Made by a program: the position numbers and the translations under genes. Below the pieces are notes generated by a model. That model saw nothing but the letters and a program-made list of their open reading frames with translations. It did not search any database and had not been told where the DNA came from. DNA of 64,000 bases from Geosiphon pyriformis (taxonomy: Eukaryota; Glomeromycota; Glomeromycetes; Archaeosporales; Geosiphonaceae), in the NCBI GenBank assembly GCA_016748015.1, contig JAAOMT010000009.1:1448145-1512144 (forward strand), read 5' to 3'. This document shows positions 23,500-36,249 of the stretch, in pieces (position 1 is the stretch's first letter; the number at the start of each line of letters is the position of its first letter).

Positions 23500-25563
23500 A
23501 TATCTAGTCCCCAAATTCTAAGAACATGTTCCTAATTGTTGGGTGGAAAAATTGAGAATTGGTTGATGAACAACTATTGCCAATCTCCAGTTTTGTTGTA
23601 TTATTTTTGGCTGTTGTGTTCCGATTTGAGGTAAGTTTTATGGTGGTGTTTGAATTTGTTGGGACTGGTATATTACTTATAACTACAGCTAATAAATAAT
23701 GGATGTTGTTGGCTGATAAATGGAAGCTTGATATATCAGTGGTTGATAAATTGGCTGTTGTGTCATTTGGGTGTAATAAAGTGAGTATTGATTCTGATTT
23801 GGATATTGATTCAGCATTTGAAACCTATAATTAGGGTTTTGGTATTGATTTCCTGATTATTGGTTATTATTATAAAAATGGCAGTCAATTCTCAAATGGC
23901 CTTGTTTACCACAATTGTAGTAGACATGTATTTCTTGCTGCCATGGCTGATTGGATGATAGTGAAGAACATGACTGATTTTGGAAGTAATTCATGTTTTT
24001 GGAATTATTGTGCCATTGGGATGGCTGATAAATTGCACGATTGTTAGCTAAATATCCTTCTAATTTCTAATTAATTGAATTACTGAGTTGTTTCAATTTG
24101 GAATCCAAGTCAGATAATTCATTTATAACTAAGTTTACGGCTTGGGCATGATTAGTCTTTAATTCAGCTAACTTAAAGTCTTTGGCCTATATAACTGCAT
24201 CTTGGAGTGTTGCTGGATGTAATAATTGTATGCATTGAAAAAGACTACTGTACAGGCCATAGATAAACTGGTTTAAGATCTGTGGTGCTGTAAAATAGTC
24301 AGCTTGGATTGCTTAAATTTGGCATAAGTTCCTGTAGAAGTGTCCCAAATAAGTGATAACTATTTCAGTTTCTCTTTGTTTGATTGTAGTAAAGATATTG
24401 GCTAGGTGATTAATACTATTATTATTATTGAAATATCCTAAAAATGCAATTTTAAATTCCTGGAATGTTTAAGGTTTGGCAACTAAACTTTAATACTATG
24501 AGTTGATAGTATCTTGTAAAAAATAAGAATCACTTGAAGAGCTTTGTCATTATTCTATCTATTTGGCTACAATGGCTTTTTCCATGTTATTGAGCCATAT
24601 TTGAACATCATTTTTTTTGCTGGTAAATTTTTTTATCTTGGTAATTGGAGCGTAAACCATTAGTTGTTGTTGTGGTTGTTGTTGTGGTCATTGCTGAACT
24701 TGTTGTTGGGATAGCAGTTGTGGCTGTTGTTGCTGTTTGGCAATTGGTAGAATGGGTGGTAAATTGATTTCAATTATTGAAGGTAAGTTTTGCTGATTAA
24801 TTATGTCAGAATTTAAATCATTCTGATTTTCTGAAGTTTGAATATTTGGAATTTAATTTTCCGGATTTTCTAAGATTGGTGTTCACTTGTTAATTTTCTG
24901 ATCACTACCTTCTTTGGAGTCAGTTATTTTTCAAGGACTAACAGCTCCAAAATCTGGTTGTGGTGGTAGTAATCGAATGCCTGATGGTATTGGAGATTGC
25001 AATTTAAATTTCTCAAAATAATCACTGTATGTTTCTAATAGCTCTGTTTTCTTTTGTTTACTTTGGAATGGGATTCTGTTCAATAATGTTATTACACTTG
25101 CTTTAGTTGCATTTGTTATGTTGATAGTACTTCTGAATATATGGTAATATAATAGATTTGCAGATAAATTAAATCTTTGTTTCTTTCAAGTAGGTAGTTG
25201 GATTTGTTTTGGTGTTCCAGCTGGTGTTTGTAACTTTCTTTTTCCTTTATCAGCAAAAGTGATAAGAAATCTCTGCTTGGTATATCTTTTAATTTTCTTG
25301 TTTATTTTTGTGATTAGGAGTGCAAATAAGTAGTTTTGTGGAAGAATAATGCTTTGGAATAGTTTACTAAAGAAATTGTTGAAGACAGATTCTGGATCTC
25401 CTTGGCCTTCCAAATAATATACTATTTTTTTATTGATATAGTAGTTGAAAGCTGATTCTGTTGGCCAATTATTATTTGTTAATCTGAGATGGGTATGATA
25501 GTGTTGGAATAAAGATTTTACAAATCCTAAATAGTTTGTCTCTATTTCTTCAGATTTTGCCAT
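23500..25563 (-). pseudogene. Element A gag
   Basis: It starts MAKSEEIETNYLGF at 25563. An N-terminal basic part (KKIKRYTKQRFLITF) is followed by Gln-rich sequence around 24660-24740, a capsid-like segment (about 24600-24050) and a zinc knuckle near 23890-23930. The knuckle reads YYNCGKQGHLRIDC, so its first Cys is Tyr. Pro/Gln/Tyr-rich repeats follow. Stops and frameshifts split the frame after the first 125 codons. Confidence 0.7.
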
Positions 25564-25628
25564 TGTTTTGGATGGTTATTTGTTGGTGCCAGTTTTTTGT
25601 TAAATTATATCTCACAGAGAGCACCAAA

Positions 25629-26492
25629 TATTGCAGTTGATTATTTGGGGTCTCAAAGCAAATAATAAACCTGTAACTTAGTGCTCAATTGATATACTAC
25701 TGTTGATTTCTGAAGGTTTTCATGATCTGAAAGTTTTGGTTGAATCCTTTGTATAATAAACAAAGATTCAATTAATAGTTTTATCTATAGCTTCCCAAAA
25801 CCACAGTTTTGTTAATTTCTTTCTTAGCATGATAGCCAGTAATCTTTCTGGTAAGCTATCTTCAAATTTAAGTGTCTACCTTTATTTTTGGGTCTTTTAC
25901 CAGTACTATATCTTGATGTCAATATCTCCATGTGTAAATTCTTTTAATCAAGTTAACAAACAACAAAGAAAATAAAGCAAGAAAAAAAATAAAGAAAATA
26001 AGAAAAATAAGCCAAAACAATTTACACATTAGTATTCTATTAATAGCCATGATTAAGAGCTATTGTTCCAGTGTGGTTAAGTATTAATTACTATCAACAT
26101 GAAGTATTGATAGTAGAAAATAGATTAAGATAATGAATAATTATTTATTGATATTTGTGATGTAGAAGGTTGCTTAGATCAAATCTAAACTGAAAGATCT
26201 GTCTTTTTTTTTTCTAATACTATCACTATATATACATAATTAATGTTTTATGAGATTGTTTACATTCCTAAGCAATATGCTATGATTTCTTGAGCAATGT
26301 GCCCTAATTTTCTAATATTGCTCCATATTATTGAACAATATGCTGTGATTTTCTGATATTACTCCACATTGCTGAACAATATGTTGTAATTTTTAATATT
26401 GCTCCATATTGCTAAGCAATATGCTTATGTGCTAACTACTACTTTTCTATTGGTCTACTATTTTCTATATCTGTTTTTTTTTATAAGTAACA
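25629..26492 (-). repeat. 5' LTR of element A
   Basis: 864 bp, plus-strand ends TATTGCAGTTGATTATTT and TTATAAGTAACA. The expected TG end is TA by a G-to-A change. It pairs with 15654-16526. The right edge is followed by ACAT, the same tetranucleotide found left of the 3' LTR. Confidence 0.88.
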
Positions 26493-26581
26493 ACATACAG
26501 AACCAAACCAAGTGATCTTAATTAAATGTGACTTATGTATTTACTACATGTAACCAGCCACTTAGACCAGACAAGGCAACA

Positions 26582-29500
26582 CTATACACCTATATAAACA
26601 TTAGAACAACTACTCAAACCAAAAAAAAATAAACACAGCATATGTTTATCAAAGCTAACAGCAAAAAATTCAATAATATCAAGCAAACAAACCATCTTAT
26701 TTGACAGGCTTTTAACCAATTTACAAGACAAATCAGACATTAAATCACTATCTTTTACCAGACTAGCTCTTTTTATATCTATTTTATACTTAGATTTTAT
26801 AAACCAAACTCTAAAATAATGTTCCTTTACCAGATGTCTTAAGAAACCAACCACTATTACAATAGTCTTTCTCCTTTTCTTAAGAATTATATTAGTCTTA
26901 TTAGACCACATCTTTAACACAAAGTCTTTACAAATTACAGTATATAAGTCTGTATTAAATAAATATCTTAAGAGAGTATTCAAAACCACAAAAAAAGACT
27001 TACAAGACCTAACAGATAAAATCTAAATGTCAAAAGCCTTTAATAAAAATTTTTTCTGAGTATTAATATTATTAGCATAAATAAAAACATGATTTAACAA
27101 TTCAATTTTTTCACAAAATAAACACAAAACCCCAAGATACAACTTGTCATATAATCTTTTTTTAACTGTAACAGACAATCTTTCATGCACAGTTTTTATT
27201 AAATAAGTGTATAAACTGGTTGACCTCTTGTTAGTAAAATCAAACAACATGTGAAAATTAAAATGCCAGACCTGTGCAGTAGACACTCAATTCACTTTCT
27301 CAATCAAGATATCAAAAATTACATTATAATCAGAACCAGTTTTCTATTGAGCATAATTAATTAATCTATAAATATTGTGAACAAAATAACAAACATTGTT
27401 AAATATATCATGTTTTCAATTACAACAAAATATTTACTTGCTCTAATTGGCAACAAAAAAAAAAGAGAAGTAGCTGTTCTTGTTATAGAATTAGCTTTAA
27501 TATTATTAGGAACACTTGAGTAATCTTTAATCTTAATTCACTAAACTAAAAATTTTTTATTTCTTATCAAATTGGCAATATGTCTTTTTTCTATCTAGCA
27601 TTGATTATAAAAGTCCAGCACAGTAAATTCAATCTTAGAGACACATACATCAATAGCAGCTTAACTGTCCAGATAAACCACTACTGTATAGAAAAATAGT
27701 ATGCATTCCAAAAACAAAGCCACAGTCTGTAATTCAATTATTGTAGAAAACAAAAGTCCATAAATCATAACACTAATACCCAAATTCACAGCTAAAAAAT
27801 ATGCTGCAGTCTTACTAACAACTTCAATTAAATCCAAGTCTCTTAGAGAACCATTTGTGTATACTTCAATAATATTTAACCAAATCTTAAGCAAACTTTT
27901 ATACACTTTAGAAAACCCAGTAGATCTCAAAACATTTGTATTTAAATCATTATTAGCTTCTAAAAAAGCCACTTTTAAAACACTTTTATTATACAAAAAT
28001 TTTGAAATCAGATTAAACTAATAAAGCACTAAATCTTTGGTATCTAATCTCTTTTAATGCTGAAAAGTCTTCTAATCCATCATATTACCCTTTTTATTTA
28101 GAAGTTTGTCACCAAATACAACACCAAACTGTTTCAAAGAGCATATTAAATCATAATACAAAGTCTTATCTAGAATATTTAACATCAAAAACTTTCTCAA
28201 ACTGCAAAATACATTAAGCAGATTGTTCACAATAGACATTTTATTGAGCAAAAAAATCCTTATCATTCCAGCCAAAAAATTGTTTACTATACTGATACCA
28301 AGTTTAACAAAAAACTGCAAAAGATTCAAAGAAGCCCATTTTAAGACCTGCAAATCCAAAAATTTGTGTTCAAACAAATGCCCAAAAATACTAGAAGCAT
28401 TAGAAAATATAACCAGTAAAGCCAACTTTTTCTTAGTTTGAACTTGCTCAAAAGGCTTTAAATTGTACAGAAATGGATGATGCAGAGCTTCATTAAGAAA
28501 GTTTCTTGGCAAATTAGTCTTTAGCTTAAGATTTTTTCTGATTATAGTATTTTATTTACAACACACATCTGATAAAACAAAACTAAACTGTAACTGGTAG
28601 CCAATAATAAACTGCAAAATAACTGATACCAAATATAAAAACTGCTTATTTATAATCACTTTTCTTAATACTACATTAGAGAAGAATCTGATATCAGAGT
28701 AAATCTTGGCCAAGCTAGACTTGAACAAACCATTAGTTGACAAAAAAATTCTCAAGTATTTATGTGGCTCCCCACTTTTGACAATTGAAATTAACAAACC
28801 ACTGATTTTTAAAATGACATCTTTGACTCTGCAATTGATAAGAATAGCCACCATTTTATCATTATTAATTAATATATTATTTATCAAAAAAATTTACTGG
28901 CAATGTCCAATATATATTGTGTAGATGTTTGATTATTCCTAATTCAGATAGTATTATTAACAAAAGTCTCAGCCACAAAAAAAGAAGTTTTCTCTCTTTT
29001 GGCCTTAATTTTATTTGTCTTAGTTACAAAACTAGTGTTCATATAGTATATACACAAATATTTATGTCTCTTTACTTTACACAAAAAAGAGTCATAAAAG
29101 ATCTTCTAAAAAAGAGGAGAGAACACTTTACTCTAATTCAAACTATTATGTACTTAATAACTATTAGAAAGACTGAAATCTGTTATTATTTTATTCACCC
29201 TATTTTTATAAATAGAGCCAAAAAAACTGATAAACCTTTTATACATTCTGATACATTATAAACTAGTCTTTAAATAAGTCCAGCCAACAGAATCATATAT
29301 CTTTTGTATGTTTTGCAAAACCAACCAAATTTTTTTGTTCTTTTCCAAGACATCTTTAATAACAGACCCAACAACAAAAATGGAGTGACTGTATTAAAGT
29401 ACTTCTTAAAACAAAAAAGTTGTCTCTATAAAACACATCAAATCAATTATAGGCAAAAGAGATTTGGTCTAAAAGAATCTTAGAAAGAATTTTTCTGGCT

Positions 29501-31240
29501 GTTTTGATTAAAACTATAAGTTAAGTATTTATTAAGACCCCATTTTATTTATAAGACTTAAGTATTATTGAAATTCAGGCTCTCTTTTACAAAATTGGAG
29601 CCATATTCAAAGTCAAACACTCATTCAAAAGACCCAAAAAATACTCAAGAACATTCTCATCACAATGCTTCTACAACTTATTAGGAATGTTATTTAATCT
29701 AACAGTCTTTTTATTGGGCAAATTTTTGACCACTTGTACCAAATCTTCTAAATTAATGGTATCTATAATACCTAAGAATGTATTAATATCTATATAAACC
29801 AAAAGAGCATATTGATTAGCCCAAAGTCCAGACAGAAATTCATGAATCAAATGTTTTCTAGTTTAATTCTCTATAATAGTATTAACCTTAATTTTAACAT
29901 CCACAGGTTCCAGAATTAACTTATTATTGATGACCAAATGGTCCAATACTACTTTATAAAAAGGCTTTTTCAAAATGTTCTTGATTATGTAACTCTTGTT
30001 CAAACTAAAGTTTTCCATTCTTTTCTTAATAGCACACTTAATAGCTGCTTTTTCAGAAGTCTTAGACTCATATATTTTAGACTTGCAATAACTTTTTTGT
30101 ATTCTAGATAAATACCCAAAATTTTTTATTAACTTGGTATTACTCTAAATTATATCTTGCATTTCTAAAGCTTTATCTTTGTCAATAATCAACCAAGTGC
30201 AGAACAAGAAATCAGTTCTAAGCACATCCTCTGTTCTTAAAACATTGGCCATTTTAGCAACCAGTATTTCCAACTTAAAAAATCTTGAAGAATATTTGTT
30301 TTTTAAACAATTAAAAACATTGAACCAATATCTACAGAAAACTTCATTAGCCAAATCTGCTATTACTTTTCTCAACATTCCTCACATTAAATTCAAATCA
30401 CCAACAATCTTTGCCTCCATAAATACATTTGTTATAATTGAAAATTTTTTAGAAAAGCACTCTTTAAAATAAGCCTATTTGATTTCATCTGTGTTTTTTA
30501 TTCTGAATTTTCAGTGATTTTTATTAGCTTGTTTGTGCATGCTATTTAATTAAACATTCAAAAAACAATCCAAATTAATCAAAACTGAAACAGCTTTATG
30601 GTTAGTATTGAAAAACTCAAACATAAAATCGACTTTGTAATTTGCAACTACAGATAACAGACTTTCACTTACCAAAATGTAATCAATGATTTTTTCAATA
30701 CTCTTTAAGTTGTTTCAAGTAGAGGTTTTAACCAATAGATGCTTACCAAATAAATTAACCAGATCTAAATTCAAACAAAACTTAAAATTTATACTCTTTT
30801 TAGATCTATTCTTATTGAAATCTCCATTTAAGACCATAAAACTACTAGAGTTAACTGTCTTAGCTATGAAAGAGTTAATTTTCAAAGCTTAACCAAACCT
30901 AATCTTAACAGAAGCACCAATATACAAACCCAAAATTGTAATTAAAAGCTTGTTTTTAAAAAGAAGCCACACTGAAACAATTCAACCAAGAACTTTTTCA
31001 ATTTTTAAAACATGGTATACTAAAGAACTGTTCATTATAATGGTCATTTCAGCACCAAAAAAATCCTTATCTAAACCAGATACAAAAATCCACATCTTTT
31101 TAACCTTGTTTATAATCTAGGAACTAATACTAAACCTTAACTTTGTCTTAGTGATAATTGAAATTATGTTGTCAAACTCTATATATCAGCATATAATGTT
31201 CTTTTGCTTAGCTAGAACATTGATATTACAAATATTACAC
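26582..31240 (-). pseudogene. LINE A ORF2: endonuclease, RT, RNase H
   Basis: Endonuclease landmarks are VLNGDFNKNRS (about 30830), IDYILVSE (about 30690) and TNHKAV (about 30605, usually SDH). In the RT, the YxDD-type box reads ETFVNNTI near 28940-28970, both Asp replaced by Asn. PHKYLRIFLST, FSNVVLRK and SLYNLKPFEQVQ-like blocks follow. In RNase H, IEVYTNGSL (first Asp to Asn), IIELQTVAL (Glu kept) and VYLDS (Asp kept) are seen at about 27870-27660. A terminal CLFC..H segment lies near 27100. Stops occur throughout. Confidence 0.8.
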
Positions 31241-33232
31241 ATAACAACTTTCTATACTAAATCACTCATTGGGATGAAAAATGCATTAAAAAATCTGAAA
31301 CAATACACAAATAATCTAATTTTACCAAAACAAAACTAACAAAAGCCTTAAAAGCCACCAATTTAGATTTTAAACTGTTTACCTTAGTGGTCAAGACCTT
31401 TAAATTACTTAAATTCAAAACCAAAAATTCAATAGTAATTAGAAAAGAAAATGAAAAAACAACTTTTAAGCCATCTAATACCATTTTCAAATCCAAATTC
31501 AAATCAGTAATAATTAAACCAGCTGAGTTATGAAGAGAAGAAAAAAGAGCCAAAAACACTAAATTCACATTGTTGAACTTGTACACTATACTAGACATTT
31601 GATCCAATAAAAGCTCTAAAAAGCATTCTAAAGACAACAAATAAGCATTTAGAGAAAAGTTATTAATTGAGGTGGAATAAGACTTTTTATTAAAACTTAA
31701 GGCACTAGAAGAAGGAAAACTAGAACCAAAGAAAAAATCATAAAACACAGATGCTATTAAGACCATTTAAGCCCAAGATTTATCACCAAAAGCAGCAGAA
31801 CAAAAGATAAAAATGTTCTTCTTGACATACAGCTTGGCTAGTTAAAGATAATTTGTATCTGAAGTGGTTTTTTTAAATAATTTTGAAGGCTTAAAAGTAA
31901 ACACACTTGTTGTATTACATTTCAAAACAGAATGACCAAATTTCTCATACTTTTCACATTGAACCAAATTTATCCTAGCTCATAAGAGTTTTATGTCATC
32001 AAAAATTGGCTTTATGTAAAAAACAGATTCCAGTTCTTTATTAGAATTGAAACCAATCACAGCATAGTAAATCCAGTTGCCAGTATTGAATAAACAATTA
32101 ATAACACATGTTTTCCCACCAGTTTTTTTCAAAAGAGTTCCAAAATCATAAACAGTTGTTTCTATAGGCAAAGTAAATAGAAGTGTTCTGAACTAATCTC
32201 TAAACATTTAAGTACTGCAATTTTCTATAGTTATAGCTACATGCACCAAATTTTTTCCAATTAAAAATAACTATTTAAAAGCTAGTTGTTTAGTCTGACC
32301 CAATTTAGTGAATTTTACCACAGCCTTTTGCCATATACCAATTAATTAAATTTTAATTGACTTAATTTGGCCAAACTCAGATACTATGGCAATGATTATA
32401 TTCTTTGACATGTCTATAGAAATTTTCTTGATTATCACAGTCCAATCTGACCTAATTTTTTGTTTTTTGAGATTAATGTTTACAATAATTTTTTTTTCTT
32501 TAGCCAATAATACAGCTCTTTTTATGCTTTCTTTAGAAGTAAATATTAATTGGATAATTTTCTTAAATTTTGAAAGGGTAGTGGTCTCCCCAAAACCATT
32601 GACAGTTGAAAAATTTTTTCTAATTAATTGTGTCTTTGCTATAGCTAATTTGTCTTCTACTGCAGAAAAATTAATGTCCAAGGCAAAAAACTTCCTGATT
32701 GGCACTTCTACTTAAGTTTTAATAATTTTAAAGTCAGCTTATCTTCTGTTTAGAGAGATACCAAAAGGAAAGAAAAGAAGTTTCACTTTATTATTCATTT
32801 TAAAATTCAGAGAACTGAGAGAAGAGCCATAAATCATTTAGTATTTATTCTTTTTGCTTTAGAAGTAGCAGCAGCCAAACCCAAAAAAGACCCATCATGT
32901 ATGCCAGCCATAAAACCATTGTTCTCACTCTTATTAAACTCGCTGCTTATATTAAAATAGATACTATTATTAGAATTAAATCTTACCAAAGAAATATCTT
33001 TCTTATCACTTAAATGCTTAATATTTTCTAATACAACTTTTTTTCTGAGAAAAAAAACCTCTAACAGAACCATAAAAAACTTCTTTAATGTCTTTTTTTT
33101 AGTCATAACATTGTCTAAAGCAGTCTCCAGATTTATAATAAAGGGATTATTAGATTGTAAAATATTGATAAATAACAACAGAAAAAGCAAAAAACTTTTT
33201 TTTCAAAAAATACTCTGAAAAATTTTGGACAT
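31240..33232 (-). pseudogene. LINE A ORF1: RRM-like, zinc knuckle and coiled-coil protein
   Basis: It begins MSKIFQ-like at 33232. Visible parts are IKHLSDKKDISL and NGFMAGIHDGSFLGLAA (about 32880). An RRM-like fold follows (VIIKKISIDMSKNIIIAIVSEFGQIKSIKI, about 32460-32346, in pieces). Next come FNTGNWIYYAVIGF and a degenerate CCHC (CEKYEKFGHSVLKC, about 31950-31910, second Cys to Tyr). The leucine heptads LKVLTTKVNSLKSKL (about 31400-31360) end the ORF. Such ORF1 proteins bind the element RNA. Four open pieces are separated by stops. Confidence 0.7.
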
Positions 33233-33315
33233 AAAAAAGAAAGAAGTTTTTGTGTTTTTTTTTAAAATGTTTTTTATGTAATATAAAAACAAAAAAAAAC
33301 TTTTTTTTTTTATGT

Positions 33316-34081
33316 TGTTACAAGTGATTATTTGGAGTCTCAAGTCAAATAACAAATCCGTAACTTGGTACTTAGTTGGTACTCAGATGTTGATATTTGA
33401 AGGTTTTGGTTGTGGAGTCCTTTGTATAATAAACAGAGATTTAATAATTGTTTCAGTAGCCTCCCAGAATCACAATTTTGTCAAATTTTTTTCTCAGCAT
33501 GGTGGTCAGTAATTCTCTTGGTAAGTTATTCTCAAATCTATGAGTGTTCTATCCTTGTTTCATGAGTCTTTTACCAGTCTCTATGAAGTCTGTATCTCAG
33601 CACTTAATTCTTAATCAATTTAGTAAAACCAAAGAAATAACAAAAAGAAATAAAAGAAAATAAAAGAAAATAAAGAAATAAACAAAAGCAATTGCAAGTT
33701 AGTATCCTATCAATAGCCATGATTAAGAGCTATTGTTCCAGCATAGTTAAGTATTAATTACTATCAACATAAAGTATTGATAGTGGAGAGTGAATTTGGA
33801 TGGTAAATAGTTATTTATTTGATATTTGTGAATGGAAAGTTGCTTAGATCAAATCTAAACTGAGAGGTCTGTCTTTTTTACTTCTAATGCTATTACTATA
33901 TATACATAATTAATGTTCTATGAGATCACTCACATTTCCAAGTGATGTGCTATGATTTCTTGAGCAATGTGCCATGATTTCTGACATTGCTCTACATTGC
34001 TAAGCAATGTGCTCATGTGCTAAATACTATTTTCTCATTGGTTTGCTATTTTCTATATCTGTTTTCTTTTTATAAGTAACA
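33316..34081 (-). repeat. 3' LTR of element B
   Basis: 766 bp with perfect TGTTAC...GTAACA ends (33316 and 34081), flanked left by ATGT. Two ATTGCT/AGCAAT-type units lie at about 33925-34020. Confidence 0.92.
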
Positions 34082-34089
34082 TTATCTCT

Positions 34090-35300
34090 TTTTTTTTAAT
34101 ATTGAACTCTGTCAAAATCTTTGTTTTGAATTAATTCCAATACTTTTTTTTCAAGTATTGTTTGTTTGACTCTGTTTCTCATATCTTCTACTTGTATATT
34201 GTTCATTTTTCCCCATTGGTTAATGGTTATGGTTTCCATGTCAGAGTATAACAGTATTTTTGGATAGTTTCAAAATATGTTGTGTAGTTGGTATATTGTT
34301 TTAACATGTAGTATTGAATTCATTTTTTTTCTGATAAATTCTCCAATTTGTTGTATTATGTCTTGGTTGAATATTCTCTTGGATTTGTTAGTATACAACT
34401 CCTGAATATTCAACTTCCAACCTAACTGGTAGTAACAGTATGATATTGGAAGTTGTTCTGTCCATTGCTTCCAATTTTCTTTTGTAAGTTCTTCTGTTGG
34501 TGCCATAATAGGTATTTTTTCAAAAGTGTTTTTTACTTTTTCTATTATGTTATTTGACCAGTTTTTACCATTTTTTGGTAACTGCTAATATGGGGTGTTT
34601 TTTGTCTTTCTTTTGGTGTTTCGATAGTAAATTGTTTGGTTGTTAACAATAATTTTTATGTCTAACTGTTGTTGACTTAAGGCCTAGAACAATTGTTAAG
34701 CTATAGTGTGAATATAATCTGGTATTTCCATTTTTTTGGTTGCTTTTGTTGTGTGTATTGTGCCTTTATATACTTTTTTGGGTTGTTTAATTTGACATGT
34801 TTGGTTCAATAACTATGATTGGTTCCAGATCTCGTGAAATTTCATCTGGTTGAACTAATATTCTTTGTACTCCTAGTTGTAGAATGTTATTGGTAAATGA
34901 TAATACTATCTGATGATATGGTTTCAGTCGATCACTATGTGCTGCTTTGGCTAAAATTTTGTTGTCCCATCTTAATTTATAAGCTCTATTTCTAAGAATT
35001 TCTTCTATGTAAAATGGTCCATCCCATTTGGGGTCAAATTTTCCACTCTATTGTTTTTCTACTTTGGTATGATGTAAAAATACTTTGTCTCCAATCTTGA
35101 ATTTAACTGGTTTATCTGGTAGTTGGTTATCGTGTTTTTCTTTTTGTCTCTCTTGTGATTTCTGGATGTTATCAGCTGCTCTTTGCCATTTATTTTCTAA
35201 TGTTTCTATTAAGTTATATGTTCTTTTTAGTAATGTTTCCTGAAAATTATCTTTGGTTATTGGTTCTGTTGGGTAAGTATTGACTTTTATCTCAATTGGT
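34090..35300 (-). pseudogene. Element B, C-terminal domain after integrase
   Basis: Minus strand, including MAPTEELTKENWKQWTEQLP at 34506 followed by YYQLGWKLNIQELY. It corresponds block by block to 16540-17500 of element A. The family is not recognised. It is Trp/Tyr-containing and polar, and ends in a coil-like Lys/Glu segment just before the PPT. Confidence 0.5.
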
Positions 35301-35900
35301 AATATTGCTGTTTTACCATATACTAATTCAAATGGTGTTGCTTATATAGTGTCTTGTTTCATTGTTCGATAAGCAAATAATACTGATGGTATAAACAAAT
35401 TCTATTTATCTTGGTTTTCTTGACTGATTTTGGTGATTGCTTCACACAATGTTCTATTAAATCTTTCAACTAGTCCATTGGTTTGTGGATAATATGGTGA
35501 TGATAATGGTCTTTTGATTCCAAATCTCTGACTTAATTCTGCTAATGTTCTGTTCACAAAGTGAGTTTTTTAATCTGATAATAGTTTTTTTGGACATTTG
35601 TGTTGACAGATCAAATCTTAATGAATGAATTTGGCAACAGATTTTGCATCTGCTCTTTGAATGGCTTTTGCTTCTGGCTATTTAGTAAGATAATCCATAG
35701 CTACTGCAATATATCTGTTGTCTCTGCTGGTGATTGTTAATGGTTCGACTAAGTCAATTCCAATGCAATTGAATGGTTGTCTCACTTTAATTGGTCTTAA
35801 TGGTTCACTGGGTCTTGTTCCTTCTTTTTTTTAACAAGCATCACAATTTTGAATATATTGGATAATATCTGGATATATTAATGGCCAATAGTATTTTTTT
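35300..35900 (-). pseudogene. Element B integrase catalytic core
   Basis: Blocks on the minus strand: YIAVAMDYL-like at about 35700, CPKKLLSD then a stop, THFVN, LAELSQRFGIKRPL, SPYYPQTNGLVERFNRTLCEA and NQDK. The order and spacing of the D,D,E core are preserved. Several TAA/TAG codons interrupt it. Confidence 0.75.
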
Positions 35901-36249
35901 TTTGGTTTTTTCTATTGTTGCTTCTTTATGAAAATGTCCTGCTGTTGGATTTGAGTACATGTTGAATAATATTGTTTCTTTCTTTGGTTCTGTGATTACT
36001 CTGATTGGTTGATCTAGATTTCTTTTGTTCTTTCAGTAAAATATATTTTGATGATTGATAAAATATTTTGATTGTTGTTTAATGTTTTTTTGTTCTTTTT
36101 GAGATAATTTCTCTTTGAACAGTTGGGTATTTATATAATGTTATAGTTGTTGGTATTTTTGTATATTCATTTTTTGTTATATTTTTGGTTTGAAATGTTT
36201 TTAAATTTGTCTCATTCATGATAGTTTATCAGCATTTCCATTGTCTTTT

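Larger units (their letters stand above)
15654..26492 (-). mobile_element. Ty3/gypsy element A (with dUTPase), full length but decayed
   Basis: A minus-strand LTR element bounded by LTRs 25629-26492 (5') and 15654 to about 16526 (3'), with target duplication ACAT at 15650-15653 and 26493-26496. Primer-binding context TTTGGTGCTCTCTGTGAG follows the 5' LTR. Coding order 5' to 3': gag, protease, Cys-rich region, dUTPase, RT, RNase H, integrase, C-terminal domain. A solo LTR sits inside at 20811-21636. Without it the element is about 10.0 kb. Every frame has stops or shifts, and the RT YLDD box reads YLDN, so it cannot move by itself. It lies against the 3' end of LINE A. Confidence 0.88.
26497..33245 (-). 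mobile_element. LINE A: APE-type non-LTR retrotransposon with RT and RNase H
   Basis: Minus-strand order: ORF1 from ATG at 33232 (RRM-like domain, zinc knuckle, coiled coil), then ORF2 with an apurinic-type endonuclease (about 31100-30550), RT (about 29950-28050), RNase H (about 27930-27600) and a C-terminal Cys/His segment, ending YIGV at 26582. No LTRs. The 5' UTR is T- and A-rich. This order fits I-group LINEs. Many stops and changed catalytic residues show it is inactive. Element A inserted at or near its 3' end and element B beside its 5' end. Confidence 0.82.

Noticed and set aside
28223-32715. Plus-strand frames of 66-114 codons across LINE A
   Set aside because: They are antisense shadows of ORF1 and ORF2, whose conserved motifs are on the minus strand.
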